This document shows positions 7,907 to 16,901 of a DNA stretch of 64,000 nucleotides, in pieces. The translations under genes and the position numbers were made by a program. Numbering within the stretch: the stretch's first letter is position 1; each line of letters opens with the position of its first letter. The stretch comes from Streptomyces sp. R302. Lineage in GTDB: Bacteria > Actinomycetota > Actinomycetes > Streptomycetales > Streptomycetaceae. Under the pieces are notes generated by a model that had not been told where the DNA came from, made no database searches, and saw only the letters and a program-made list of their open reading frames with translations. The stretch covers positions 124,001 to 188,000 of the forward strand of contig NZ_JABBGE010000013.1 in the NCBI RefSeq assembly GCF_012927245.1. Reading direction: 5' to 3'.

Positions 7907-9062
7907 GCCAAGCCGGACGGGAAGCGGGCCAGGAAGTACGCGTACGGCAAGACCTGGGACGAGGTCCACGAGAAGTGGCTCGCCCTCCACGCCGAGGCGA
8001 AGAAGGGGCCTGTGGCCACCCGGCACCGCACCCTCGCCGTGTTCCTCGCCTACTGGCTCGACTCGATCGTGAAGCCCAACCTGGCCCCTCTCTCGTACGT
8101 CTCGTACGAGGGGTACGTCCGGCTGTACATCGCCCCGCACCTCGGTGCGAAGCGGATCGACAAGCTGACCGTGCGCGACGTGCGGGAGTGGCTGACCAAG
8201 CTCGCAGGCATCTGCCAATGCTGCGCGCAGGGGAAGGACGCCAAGCGGAGCCGGGCCGTCGGAAGTGCTGCGCCGCCGGGGAGTGTGTGAGTCGCACCCG
8301 TCCCGTCGGGTCGTCCAGGGCGCCCATGACGCCCTCCGGGCAGCGCTCACGCACGCCGCGACCGAGGAGGAGATCGGGAAGAACGTCGCCTCCCTCGTGA
8401 AGGTCCCCAAGCCGCGCCGCCGCCGGATCAAGCCGTGGTCCGTCGCCGAGGCCGGTCAGTTCCTCGCGGACGCGGCCGACCGGGACGATCACCTCTTCGC
8501 GGCCTGGATGCTCGTGCTGTGTCTCGGACTCCGCCGTGGTGAGGTCCTAGGCCTGACGTGGGAGTCGGTCGACTTCGAGACCGGAGAGATCTACGTAGAC
8601 CACCAGATCCAGCGGGCCGGGCGCCAGCTCCTCCACCGGGAGACCAAGACCGAGGAGTCGGACGACTTCCTGCCGCTGCCCGCCGTCTGCCTCAAGGCGC
8701 TTCGGATGCGGCGCGCTCAGCAGCTCGGGGACCGGAAGGCGGCCGGCGACCTGTGGCAGGACAGCCGCGGGCTCGTCTTCACGACCAAGAACGGCACCCC
8801 GATCGAGCCGGGGAACCTGACCCGGATGTTCGCCCTGCGGGCCCGTCGCGCCGGCCTCCGGGTGATCCCGCTCCGGAACACCCGGCACACGTGCAGCTCG
8901 CTCCTGGTCGCCCTCAAGGTCCACCCCAAGGTGGCGCAGAGGATCCTTCGACACTCGCAGATCGCCATGACGATGGAGGTCTACGCCGAGGCGAGCGAGG
9001 AAGAGGTGCGTACCGCGATCGGCAAGCTGTCCGACGTGATGGGCGGGACCGGCATCGGCTGA
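7907..9062 (+). pseudogene. Tyrosine recombinase/integrase, N-truncated and twice frameshifted
   Basis: This is the Streptomyces tRNA-targeting integrase family. Recognisable sequence starts near 7907 (DGKRARKYAYGKT) with no proper N-terminus. It runs through the core-binding domain (PNLAPLSYVSYEGYVRLYI, then RIDKLTVRDVREWLTKLAG) to about 8252, then shifts to the next frame for RRKCCAAGEC, and at about 8286 shifts again into the frame that continues to the stop. Each step equals one lost base. The catalytic domain is intact: LGLRRGEVLGL Arg, an R-N-T-R-H-T box, LRHSQ and the EVYAEA tyrosine. The last coding base is 86 bp from attR, as expected. Confidence 0.85.
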
Positions 9063-9079
9063 GCGCGTTCGGCGCGGTT

Positions 9080-9102
9080 GCTGTACTTCACTGCTGTACA
9101 GC
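9080..9102. promoter_or_regulatory. Inverted repeat inside the right end of the element
   Basis: GCTGTAC, 9-nt spacer ending CTGCT, GTACAGC, located between the integrase stop and attR. It mirrors the site at 5655-5679 in arm core, spacer length and spacer end. Confidence 0.55.
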
Positions 9103-9113
9103 CCGACAACGCA

Positions 9114-9141
9114 AGAGGCCCGGACTCTCGTCCGGGCCTCT
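9114..9141 (-). terminator. Hairpin 3' of tRNA-Arg
   Basis: 12-bp perfect stem (AGAGGCCCGGAC) with a 4-nt loop, 8 bp beyond the tRNA 3' end. Because it lies on the element side of attR, it was probably brought in by the element to replace the native terminator now at 5487-5519. Confidence 0.75.
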
Positions 9142-9147
9142 CACCTA

Positions 9148-9191
9148 TGTGCACTCGGCAGGATTCGAACCTGCAACCTTCTGATCCGTAG
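9148..9191. repeat. attR: 3' part of the intact tRNA-Arg
   Basis: Right copy of the 44-bp direct repeat. It restores a complete tRNA-Arg after integration. Confidence 0.9.
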
Positions 9192-9222
9192 TCAGATGCT
9201 CTATCCGTTAAGCTACGAGTGC
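9150..9222 (-). tRNA. tRNA-Arg (anticodon ACG)
   Basis: 73-nt cloverleaf: acceptor GCACTCG pairs with CGAGTGC, anticodon arm TCTGA-CTACGGA-TCAGA gives anticodon ACG (wobble A probably edited to inosine, reading CGN), and the T-arm is GGTTCGAATCC. CCA is not encoded. Its 3' half is the integration target of the adjacent element. Confidence 0.95.
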
Positions 9223-9478
9223 TTGTTCTTTTGTTCTTGTCTCCGTTTCCCGGCCCTTTCGGCCCGCTGTCCCGGCGACAGGAAGAACATTACATGAGTC
9301 CCGGCGTCATGTGAAATCCGATTAGCCCACCCCCTCTGACCTGCGGAAACGTCGTCGAGGGGGGCTGGGGGCGGTGGGGTGGAGCCGGGGGTTCCAGCGG
9401 GGAGAACGGGGCTGGAGGGGGAGAAGGAGACCGGGGTCACGTGTCGGCGCGGTGGGGGAATCCGGGCCGGGAACGGCG
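9223..9478. other. Spacer between two tRNA genes
   Basis: Holds the probable tRNA-Arg promoter and G-rich sequence; no gene seen. Confidence 0.6.
9287..9315 (-). promoter_or_regulatory. Sigma-70-like promoter of tRNA-Arg
   Basis: On the minus strand TTCACA and TAATGT are separated by exactly 17 bp, about 65 nt before the tRNA 5' end. The leader also contains a duplicated TTGTTCTT. Confidence 0.6.
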
Positions 9479-9506
9479 GAAGCCCCGGCCGTGGGGCCGG
9501 GGCTTC
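9479..9506 (-). terminator. Hairpin 3' of tRNA-Ser
   Basis: Perfect 12-bp stem GAAGCCCCGGCC with a 4-nt loop, 6 bp past the tRNA-Ser 3' end. Confidence 0.85.
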
Positions 9507-9512
9507 CTGAAG

Positions 9513-9603
9513 CGGAGGCGGAGGGATTTGAACCCTCGATGGGCGATAAAGCCCAAACCGCATTAGCAGTGCGGCGCCATAGACCGGACTAGGCGACGCC
9601 TCC
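9513..9603 (-). tRNA. tRNA-Ser (anticodon GCT)
   Basis: 91-nt tRNA with the long variable arm of serine tRNAs. Acceptor GGAGGCG pairs with CGCCTCC, the anticodon loop CTGCTAA gives GCT (reads AGC/AGU), and the T-arm is GGTTCAAATCC. CCA is not encoded. Confidence 0.95.
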
Positions 9604-9854
9604 TCGCACCACGCGCATGCGCGGACGGTGCGTGCAGATGATGACACAGGCGAGCCTCGTGTCACCAATCGCTTTCACCGTACCGGGCGGGCGGGGTGCA
9701 GGGCAAAGCCCCCGGCGCGTCCCGCGGACCGCGTCCGGGCCCCGCGCGGCGTACCCCGCTTGCGCAACGCGCCCGGGGTCGCAGCGTTAGAGAGGTGTCC
9801 CGTCCCGCTCCCTCTTCCCGTACGCATCCGTCCGCACGTCTCCGGAGTCGTTCC

Positions 9855-10310
9855 ATGCCGCTGCGCCGTCTCGCCCGCCCCGCCGCCCTCTCCGCCGCGC
9901 TCGCCACCGCCCTCGTCACCTCCCTCGCCGGCGCCGCCTCGGCCGGGCCGCTGCCGCCGCTGCCGCTGCTGTCGCCGCCCGACTCGCTGACGGTGACCGT
10001 CACCGGCAGCGGGAACCCGGAGGCCGAGGGGAGCTGGAAGCTGACCTGTGACGACCGGCCGGGCGGGGACCATCCGGCGGCCGCGCGGGCCTGCGAGCGC
10101 CTGGCGGGCTTCGCGCGCGCCGGGGAGAACCCCTTCGCGCCGGTCCCGGCGGACTCGCTGTGCACGCAGATGTACGGCGGGCCGGTGACCGCCCACGTGA
10201 CGGGCACCTGGCAGGGGCGCCGGATCGACGCCCGCTTCTCCCGCGCGAACGGCTGCGAGATCGACCGCTGGGAGAACATGGAACCGCTCCTTCCGAGCGT
10301 CCGGGGCTGA
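9855..10310 (+). CDS. Subtilisin inhibitor-like (SSI) secreted protein
   Basis: 151 residues: signal peptide to about residue 30 (cleavage after GAASA), then an SSI-type protease inhibitor domain. The four cysteines of the two SSI disulfides are present at 65, 80, 103 and 134. The reactive loop reads C-T-Q-M-Y-G-G-P. By alignment on the Cys and Tyr, the P1 residue is Gln105, unlike the Met, Lys or Arg usual in the family, and there is one extra residue before the conserved Pro-Val. WQGRR and the late NGCE segment are typical. The ATG at 9855 has GGAG 8 nt upstream. It is secreted and would inhibit serine proteases outside the cell. Confidence 0.9.
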   Translation: MPLRRLARPAALSAALATALVTSLAGAASAGPLPPLPLLSPPDSLTVTVTGSGNPEAEGSWKLTCDDRPGGDHPAAARACERLAGFARAGENPFAPVPADSLCTQMYGGPVTAHVTGTWQGRRIDARFSRANGCEIDRWENMEPLLPSVRG

Positions 10311-10331
10311 CGGGACGATCGGGGGCGCCGT

Positions 10332-10337
10332 TAGACT
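10332..10337 (+). promoter_or_regulatory. -10 element of a leaderless promoter
   Basis: TAGACT six nt before the GTG at 10344, the spacing seen for leaderless Streptomyces transcripts. Confidence 0.4.
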
Positions 10338-10343
10338 CCCTCC

Positions 10344-10469
10344 GTGACAGGGCCGCCGTCCGAGGGGCAAGATGGGGCCGGCCCGCCGTCACGGCACATG
10401 CCGGACGGCGCACACCGCGGGTACGGCCCGCGGGCAATTGCAGGCGTCAGGGAGGAAGCGTCGTCGTGA
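10344..10469 (+). CDS. Possible 41-residue leader peptide coupled to the PAS gene
   Basis: GTG start six nt after a TAGACT hexamer, 41 codons, ending in a TGA that overlaps the GTG start of the PAS/kinase gene (GTGA). Composition is Gly, Pro, Arg and Ala rich with no recognisable domain. The overlap and the leaderless spacing suggest a translated leader that couples the next gene; it could also be chance. Confidence 0.35.
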   Translation: MTGPPSEGQDGAGPPSRHMPDGAHRGYGPRAIAGVREEASS

Positions 10470-13400
10470 GCAGCAGGCCATCCCGAGGCGCTGCTCGCCT
10501 CGCAGCCATACTCGACGCCCTCCCCGACGGCCTCGTGCTCGTCAACTGCAACGGCACGGTCGTCAACGCCAACACCATCGCCCTCGGCATGTTCGAGACG
10601 CCCGGCACCGCGCTCGTCGGGCGCGGGCTGCTCGATCTGCTGCCCTCCTTCGACTCGCGCCTGATCCCCGGCTCGATGCGCCGCCCCGACCCGGCGGACG
10701 AGCGCGGCCGCACCAAGCCGATGCGGATGATGGCCCGGCGCACCGACGGCGGCGAGTTCCCCGTCGAGGTGACCAGCGCCAGCCTGGAGGACGGCCGCGA
10801 GGCGTACGACTCGTACACCTCCTACACCGGTGACGAGCTGCTGATGCTCGTCGTCCGCGACCTCACCGGCACCCTCGACACCGAGGCCGAGCTGGCCCGC
10901 TCGCAGCGGCAGACCGAGATGATCCTGCGGGCCGCCTCCGAGGGCGTCGTCGGCACGGACACCGACGGCCGGGTCGTCCTCGTGAACCCCGCCTTCGCGC
11001 AGATCCTCGGCTACCGCGCCGGCGAGCTCGGCGGCGCCGAGCTGCACCCGCTGATCCTCCCCAAGCGCGCCGACGGCACCCCCTTCCCGTACGAGGAGTC
11101 CCCGCTCGCCGACACCCTCAAGTCGGGCCGCAAGCACCGGGTGCGCGGCCAGGTGCTGTGGTCGAAGGCCGGCGACCGGGTGCCGGTCGACCTGACGACC
11201 GCTCCGGTGCGCGACGGTGACCAGCTCGTCGGCGCCGTGATGACCTTCACCGACCGCCGGCCCCACGAGGAACTGGTCGCGCGGCAGGAGGAGCTGGTCG
11301 AGAAGCACGCGACCGAGCTGGCCGAACTGACCGAGCGGCACGCCGTCGAGCTCGCCGACCGGGCCGAGCGGCACGCGGCCGAGCGCGAGGCGCAGGCGGA
11401 GAGGTACGCGTCGCTCGCCTCCCGGAACGCCCAGCTGACCGCCGTCCTCACCGAGTCGCTGCGCGGGCCCCTGGAGGAGCTGCGCGGCGCGCTGGGTTCG
11501 CTCGCCGCCGACGACGGCGTGCAGCTGTGGCCCGAGGCCAACCGGCTGCTGCACCACCTGGTCGCCGGGTCCGCCCGGATGACCGCCCTCATCGACAACG
11601 TCCTCGGCTACCAGCTTCTCGACGCCGGCGAGGAGGAGCTCGACCGGAAGGTCGCGCTCCTCGACGGGATCGTCACCAGCGCCATCGACGCGGCCGTGGA
11701 GCTGATCGGCCCGGGCCGCGCGCAGTTCGCCGTGCACGCGCCGCCGATCGAGGCCGAGGTCGACGCCGGCCGGCTGAAGACCGCGCTCGCCCACCTCGTC
11801 GCGGACGTGGCCGGGGTCGACGCCACCGGCAGGACCCGCGCCTCGGCGCAGGGCGCCGCCGGTCCCGCCGACTCCACGATCGTCGTCGCGGCGGCGCAGC
11901 GCGGCGAGGTCGTCCGCATCGAGGTACGCGGCCCGTACGCGGGCGGCGACCCGGTCCACGGACCCATCGTGCGCGGGATCGTGGCGGCGCACGGCGGTGT
12001 CGTGCAGACCCACGAGGTGCCGGGGACCAGCGGCGGCGCGTACGTCCTGGAGGTGCCGATCGGCGCGGGCCGGGGAACCGTTCCCGCAGGCGAGCTCACC
12101 CCCGATGCGGAGACCGTTCCCACAGGCGAGGCCACACTCGCCCTCGCGGCCGCGCCCGAGGCTGGACCCGAGGCAGGGCCCGAGGCAGAGCCCGAGGCAG
12201 GGCTCATGTCCGGGCCCGAGGCAGGGCCCACGTCCAGGCCCGAGGCAGGGCCCACCTCCGGGCCCATGTCCGGACCGATGTCTGTACCCGCGCCCGGACC
12301 CGTGGCCGGACCGATGTCCGTACCCGCGCCCGGACCCACGTCCGGGCCCATTTCCCGGCCGATGCCCGGGCCTACGTCCCGGCCGATGCCTGTACCTATG
12401 TCCGGACCCGCATCGGGACCCACGCCCGTGCCCATGTCCGGGCCCATGCCCGGAGCCACACCCGTGTCCACGCCCGGGCCCATGTCCGGGCCCGCATCCG
12501 GGCCCACGTCCGGACCCACCCCCGTGGCCACGCCCGGGCCCATGTCCGGACCCACACCCGGACCCACACCCGTGCCCATGTCCGGGCCCGCATCCGGGCC
12601 CGCCCCCACGCCGGGTCCGGTGGCCGGGCTGCCGGCCGACGACGCGCCCGGGGCCTCGCTCGACACCTCGCCCGGGTCCTCGCCCGAGCCCGAGGGCGCG
12701 CCGGAGGCTTCCCCGGCCGGTGTGCCCGCGCAGGTCTCCGGGCCCGTGGACGGCGGGACCGCGGGCGGTTCCGGGCGGCGGCGGGCGCGGCGTGCGTCCA
12801 CCGACGCGTTCCTGGAGAGCGCGACCTCCCCGGAGGGCGGTGCCGGGGCGGTCGCCGTGCCGGCCGCGGGTGGCGGACGCCGCCGCGCCCGTACGGAGGA
12901 GGCGGCGGGGCCCGCCGAACTGATCCCCGCCCAGCAGTCCACCGGCGTCGAGCCGACCGGCCGCCGCCGGGGCCGGCCCGCCGAGGGCTCCGTGGTGACC
13001 GCCGCCGAGGGCGCCCAGGAGCGGCCCGCGCTCGGTGCCGCCGTGCCGCCGCAGGGCGTGGCGCCCGTCGAGCCCGCCGGTGCTCCCGCGCTGCCGCCCG
13101 TGCCGCAGGGCGGCGCGCTCGCCGAAGCCGAGCGGCCGACCGGTCGCCGCCGGCGTGCGCTCGCCGCCGCGCAGGAGCGGGCCGCCGCCGCCGAGGCGGG
13201 GCCCCGGACGCCGTTCGCGCTGCCGCCGGCCGAGGCCGACCGCGACGAACCGCCGGCTCCGGACGGGCCCGAGAGCGAGGAGCCGCAGCACGGAGCCGTA
13301 CGGGACGTGCCCGCCGGGCACACTCCCCCGCTGCCGCATCCCCTCCCGGCCGCTCCGGCCGCCACCGCGGCCCCGGGACCCGTACCCATGCCCGCGCCTA

Positions 13401-14608
13401 CGCCCGCGAGCGGTACCGCCACGCCGTCCGGAGCCGGCACCGGCACCGGTTCCGTACCGCTGCCTCCCGAGCTGCCGATGCCCGCGCCCGTGCCGGCGCC
13501 GGCGGCTCCGCTGCCGAAGGACTCCACGCAGGGGCGGGCGTTCAGCGTGCGCACGCTCGGGCAGGGGGTGCCCTTCGCGCCGCCGGCGCAGGCGGGGACG
13601 CCCGTGGCCGCTCCGTCGAACGGTTCGGGCCGGCGCCGCAAGCTCGCGACGCCGCCGGAGCTCGACCCGCCGGCCCCGGCCCCGGCATCCGCACCCGCGC
13701 CCGCACCGCTCCCCACCGCCGCGCCCGCTCCCGTACCCGCTCCCGAGTCCGAGGGGCGCGGGCGGGCGTACGCGATAGGGGCGCCGGCCGAGGGATCCGA
13801 CGAGGGGCCGGAGCCGCTCGACGGCCCCGGTGGCGCCGTCGAGGTCGTCAACCGGCCCGCGCCGCTGCCCGTCGACGACGAACTGCCCCCGGAGCCGCTC
13901 GACAACCCGCGCCGGCTGCTCGTCTGGCCCGCGCCGGACGTCACCACCCAGCAGGCGCTGAGCGACCGCGGCTACCGGCCGGTGATCGTGCACTCCCGCG
14001 AGGAGGTCGACGCGCAGATCGCCGCCTTCCCGGCCGCGCTCTTCGTCGACCCGCTGACCGGTCCGATCACCCGGACCGCGCTCCAGTCGCTGCGCCAGGC
14101 GGCCGTCTCCGCCGAGGTGCCGGTGCTGCTCGCGGCCGGGCTCGGGCAGACGGGCCGGGAGGAGGCGTACGGCGCCGATCCCGCCGTCCTGCTCAAGGCG
14201 CTCGCGCCGCGCGACAGCGAGCAGCACCCCTCGCGGGTCCTGGTCATCGAGGAGAACGAGCACATCGCCGGCGCCCTCGCCGCCACCCTGGAGCGGCGCG
14301 GGATGCAGGTGGTGCGCGCGGCCACGGACACCGAGGCGGTGGCGCTGGCCGGCGAGACGCGGCCGAACCTGGTGGTCATGGACCTCATGCAGGTGCGCCG
14401 CCGACGGGCCGGGATCATCGACTGGCTGCGGGCGAACGGGCAGCTCAACCGCACCCCGCTGGTCGTCTACACCTCGGCCGGCCTCGACGCCGAGCGGCTG
14501 CCGGAGCTGTCCTCCGGCGAGACGGTCCTCTTCCTGGCCGAGCGCTCCAACAGCGCCGAGGTCCAGGCCCGGATCGTCGACCTGCTGGCGAAGATCGGCA
14601 CCAACTGA
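10466..14608 (+). CDS. Giant PAS / degenerate histidine kinase / receiver protein
   Basis: 1380 residues. Order: PAS 1 (about 10-125), PAS 2 (about 145-265), a coiled coil of HATELAELTERH-type heptads (about 270-320), a histidine-kinase-like region (about 320-530), a very long Ala/Pro/Gly linker (about 535-1140), a pseudo-receiver (about 1144-1250) and a C-terminal receiver (about 1257-1380). The kinase H-box reads SLRGPLEELRG where S-H-E-L-R-T-P-L is expected, so the phosphoacceptor His is missing and the ATPase part is weak. The last receiver keeps VVMDLMQ but has EE for the acidic pair and no Lys-Pro. It is probably a signalling scaffold. GTG at 10466 has GGAGG 10 nt upstream. Confidence 0.85.
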   Translation: MSSRPSRGAARLAAILDALPDGLVLVNCNGTVVNANTIALGMFETPGTALVGRGLLDLLPSFDSRLIPGSMRRPDPADERGRTKPMRMMARRTDGGEFPVEVTSASLEDGREAYDSYTSYTGDELLMLVVRDLTGTLDTEAELARSQRQTEMILRAASEGVVGTDTDGRVVLVNPAFAQILGYRAGELGGAELHPLILPKRADGTPFPYEESPLADTLKSGRKHRVRGQVLWSKAGDRVPVDLTTAPVRDGDQLVGAVMTFTDRRPHEELVARQEELVEKHATELAELTERHAVELADRAERHAAEREAQAERYASLASRNAQLTAVLTESLRGPLEELRGALGSLAADDGVQLWPEANRLLHHLVAGSARMTALIDNVLGYQLLDAGEEELDRKVALLDGIVTSAIDAAVELIGPGRAQFAVHAPPIEAEVDAGRLKTALAHLVADVAGVDATGRTRASAQGAAGPADSTIVVAAAQRGEVVRIEVRGPYAGGDPVHGPIVRGIVAAHGGVVQTHEVPGTSGGAYVLEVPIGAGRGTVPAGELTPDAETVPTGEATLALAAAPEAGPEAGPEAEPEAGLMSGPEAGPTSRPEAGPTSGPMSGPMSVPAPGPVAGPMSVPAPGPTSGPISRPMPGPTSRPMPVPMSGPASGPTPVPMSGPMPGATPVSTPGPMSGPASGPTSGPTPVATPGPMSGPTPGPTPVPMSGPASGPAPTPGPVAGLPADDAPGASLDTSPGSSPEPEGAPEASPAGVPAQVSGPVDGGTAGGSGRRRARRASTDAFLESATSPEGGAGAVAVPAAGGGRRRARTEEAAGPAELIPAQQSTGVEPTGRRRGRPAEGSVVTAAEGAQERPALGAAVPPQGVAPVEPAGAPALPPVPQGGALAEAERPTGRRRRALAAAQERAAAAEAGPRTPFALPPAEADRDEPPAPDGPESEEPQHGAVRDVPAGHTPPLPHPLPAAPAATAAPGPVPMPAPTPASGTATPSGAGTGTGSVPLPPELPMPAPVPAPAAPLPKDSTQGRAFSVRTLGQGVPFAPPAQAGTPVAAPSNGSGRRRKLATPPELDPPAPAPASAPAPAPLPTAAPAPVPAPESEGRGRAYAIGAPAEGSDEGPEPLDGPGGAVEVVNRPAPLPVDDELPPEPLDNPRRLLVWPAPDVTTQQALSDRGYRPVIVHSREEVDAQIAAFPAALFVDPLTGPITRTALQSLRQAAVSAEVPVLLAAGLGQTGREEAYGADPAVLLKALAPRDSEQHPSRVLVIEENEHIAGALAATLERRGMQVVRAATDTEAVALAGETRPNLVVMDLMQVRRRRAGIIDWLRANGQLNRTPLVVYTSAGLDAERLPELSSGETVLFLAERSNSAEVQARIVDLLAKIGTN
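12150..12620 (+). repeat. In-frame xxGP repeat tract in the linker
   Basis: About 155 codons built from 4-residue steps such as M-S-G-P, T-S-G-P, P-A-G-P and T-P-V-P, that is a 12-bp DNA period with drift. It is predicted to be an extended, flexible polyproline-like spacer. Confidence 0.85.
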
Positions 14609-14611
14609 GAA

Positions 14612-14643
14612 CGGGGGGCGGGCCGTCGACGGCCCGCCCCCCG
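14612..14643. terminator. 32-bp perfect palindrome between convergent genes
   Basis: Sixteen bases each way from a GTCGAC centre, all paired, immediately after the PAS gene stop. It serves as a bidirectional terminator for the PAS gene and the converging acyl-CoA synthetase. Confidence 0.85.
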
Positions 14644-14644
14644 A

Positions 14645-14755
14645 TTCGTCCCTGGCTCGTCCCCGGGTTCGTCCCCGGCTCGCCCCGGGTTCGTCCCCGA
14701 TTCGCCCCCGGTTCCCCCGGGTTCGTCCCCGGCTCGTCCCCGGTTTCTCCGGCGG
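14645..14755. repeat. Short tandem repeat, 11-bp half units
   Basis: Alternating TTCGTCCCCGG and CTCGTCCCCGG-type 11-mers; TTCGTCC starts at 14645, 14668 and 14690, then again at 14722 after a shorter step. It fills the space between the terminator and the synthetase stop. Confidence 0.8.
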
Positions 14756-14756
14756 G

Positions 14757-16409
<1,653 letters not shown>

Positions 16410-16475
16410 GGGGCGTCCTCCCGGTGGGCGCTACGTGGCCTACGTGGCAGTAAGGATGTGCAGATTCTGCGCACG

Positions 16476-16487
16476 TACCGCGCGGTA
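16476..16487. promoter_or_regulatory. 12-bp palindrome upstream of the acyl-CoA ligase
   Basis: TACCGCGCGGTA, 66 bp before the start codon; a possible second operator. Confidence 0.3.
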
Positions 16488-16512
16488 TGTCACTACCCGG
16501 GAGTACCGAAAT

Positions 16513-16538
16513 TGCCAGTGATCACTGGCAGATGTCAA
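16513..16538 (-). promoter_or_regulatory. Promoter with embedded 18-bp palindromic operator
   Basis: On the minus strand a perfect TTGACA -35 hexamer (16533-16538) is followed after two bases by TGCCAGTGATCACTGGCA (16513-16530), an 18-bp perfect palindrome that would fill the -35/-10 spacer. This is the arrangement expected for repression by a TetR- or GntR-type dimer. The -10 is weak (CAATTT-like). Confidence 0.6.
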
Positions 16539-16545
16539 CGGCCGG

Positions 16546-16885
16546 CCTGTGATCGAGCGCTCGGTGGGCTTGCGGCGGGGCGCTCGGCGGGCCTGTGATC
16601 GAGTGCTTGGTGGGCCTGTGACCGGGCCCTCGGGGGCCTGTGATCGAGCGCTCGGTGGGCTTGCGGCGGGGCACTCGGGGGCCTGTGACGGACGCCCGGC
16701 GGGCCTGCGGCGAGGCGCTCGGGGGGCCTGTGACCGGCCCCTCGGGGACCCGTGACCGGGCGCTCGGTGGGCCTGTGACTGGGCCCTCGGGTGCCTGTGA
16801 CCGGGTGCCCGGCGGGCCTGCGACCGCGCCCTCGGGGACCTGTGACCGGGTGCCCGGCGGGCATGCGACCGGGCCCTCGGGGGCC
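16546..16885. repeat. 22-23-bp tandem repeat, about 14-15 units
   Basis: Units start near 16546, 16569, 16592, 16615 and 16637 and continue to about 16885, each of the form CCTGTGA(C/T)CG(A/G)G then (C/G)(G/C)CTCGG(T/G)GGG. Many carry the self-complementary GAGCGCTC or GGGCCC core, so each unit could fold. No reading frame is maintained. Confidence 0.9.
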
Positions 16886-16901
16886 GGCGCCTCGGCGGGT
16901 C

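Larger units (their letters stand above)
5526..9191 (+). mobile_element. Small integrated element in tRNA-Arg(ACG)
   Basis: A 3.6-kb segment bounded by a 44-bp direct repeat of the tRNA-Arg 3' end. The integrase gene abuts the right end, the usual layout of tRNA-targeting integrative elements in Streptomyces. Cargo is two unknown genes and a HAD phosphatase. There are no replication, transfer or excisionase genes, so it is a degenerate or satellite island. Matching inverted repeats with GTAC cores and 9-nt spacers lie just inside both ends. One cargo gene has clearly foreign codon use. The integrase is damaged, so the element is probably fixed unless another integrase acts on it. Confidence 0.85.

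Noticed and set aside
7276..8400. A long plus-strand frame opposite the HAD gene
   Set aside because: The HAD motifs are on the minus strand; the plus frame merely runs through and picks up the integrase middle segment.
10331..14263. A 1300-codon open frame on the minus strand opposite the PAS scaffold gene
   Set aside because: High G+C makes long antisense frames. It has no domain, its composition mirrors the plus-strand repeats, and the plus strand carries clear PAS and receiver motifs.
16546..16885. CRISPR array
   Set aside because: The 22-23-bp units are directly contiguous with no unique spacers, and there are no cas genes.
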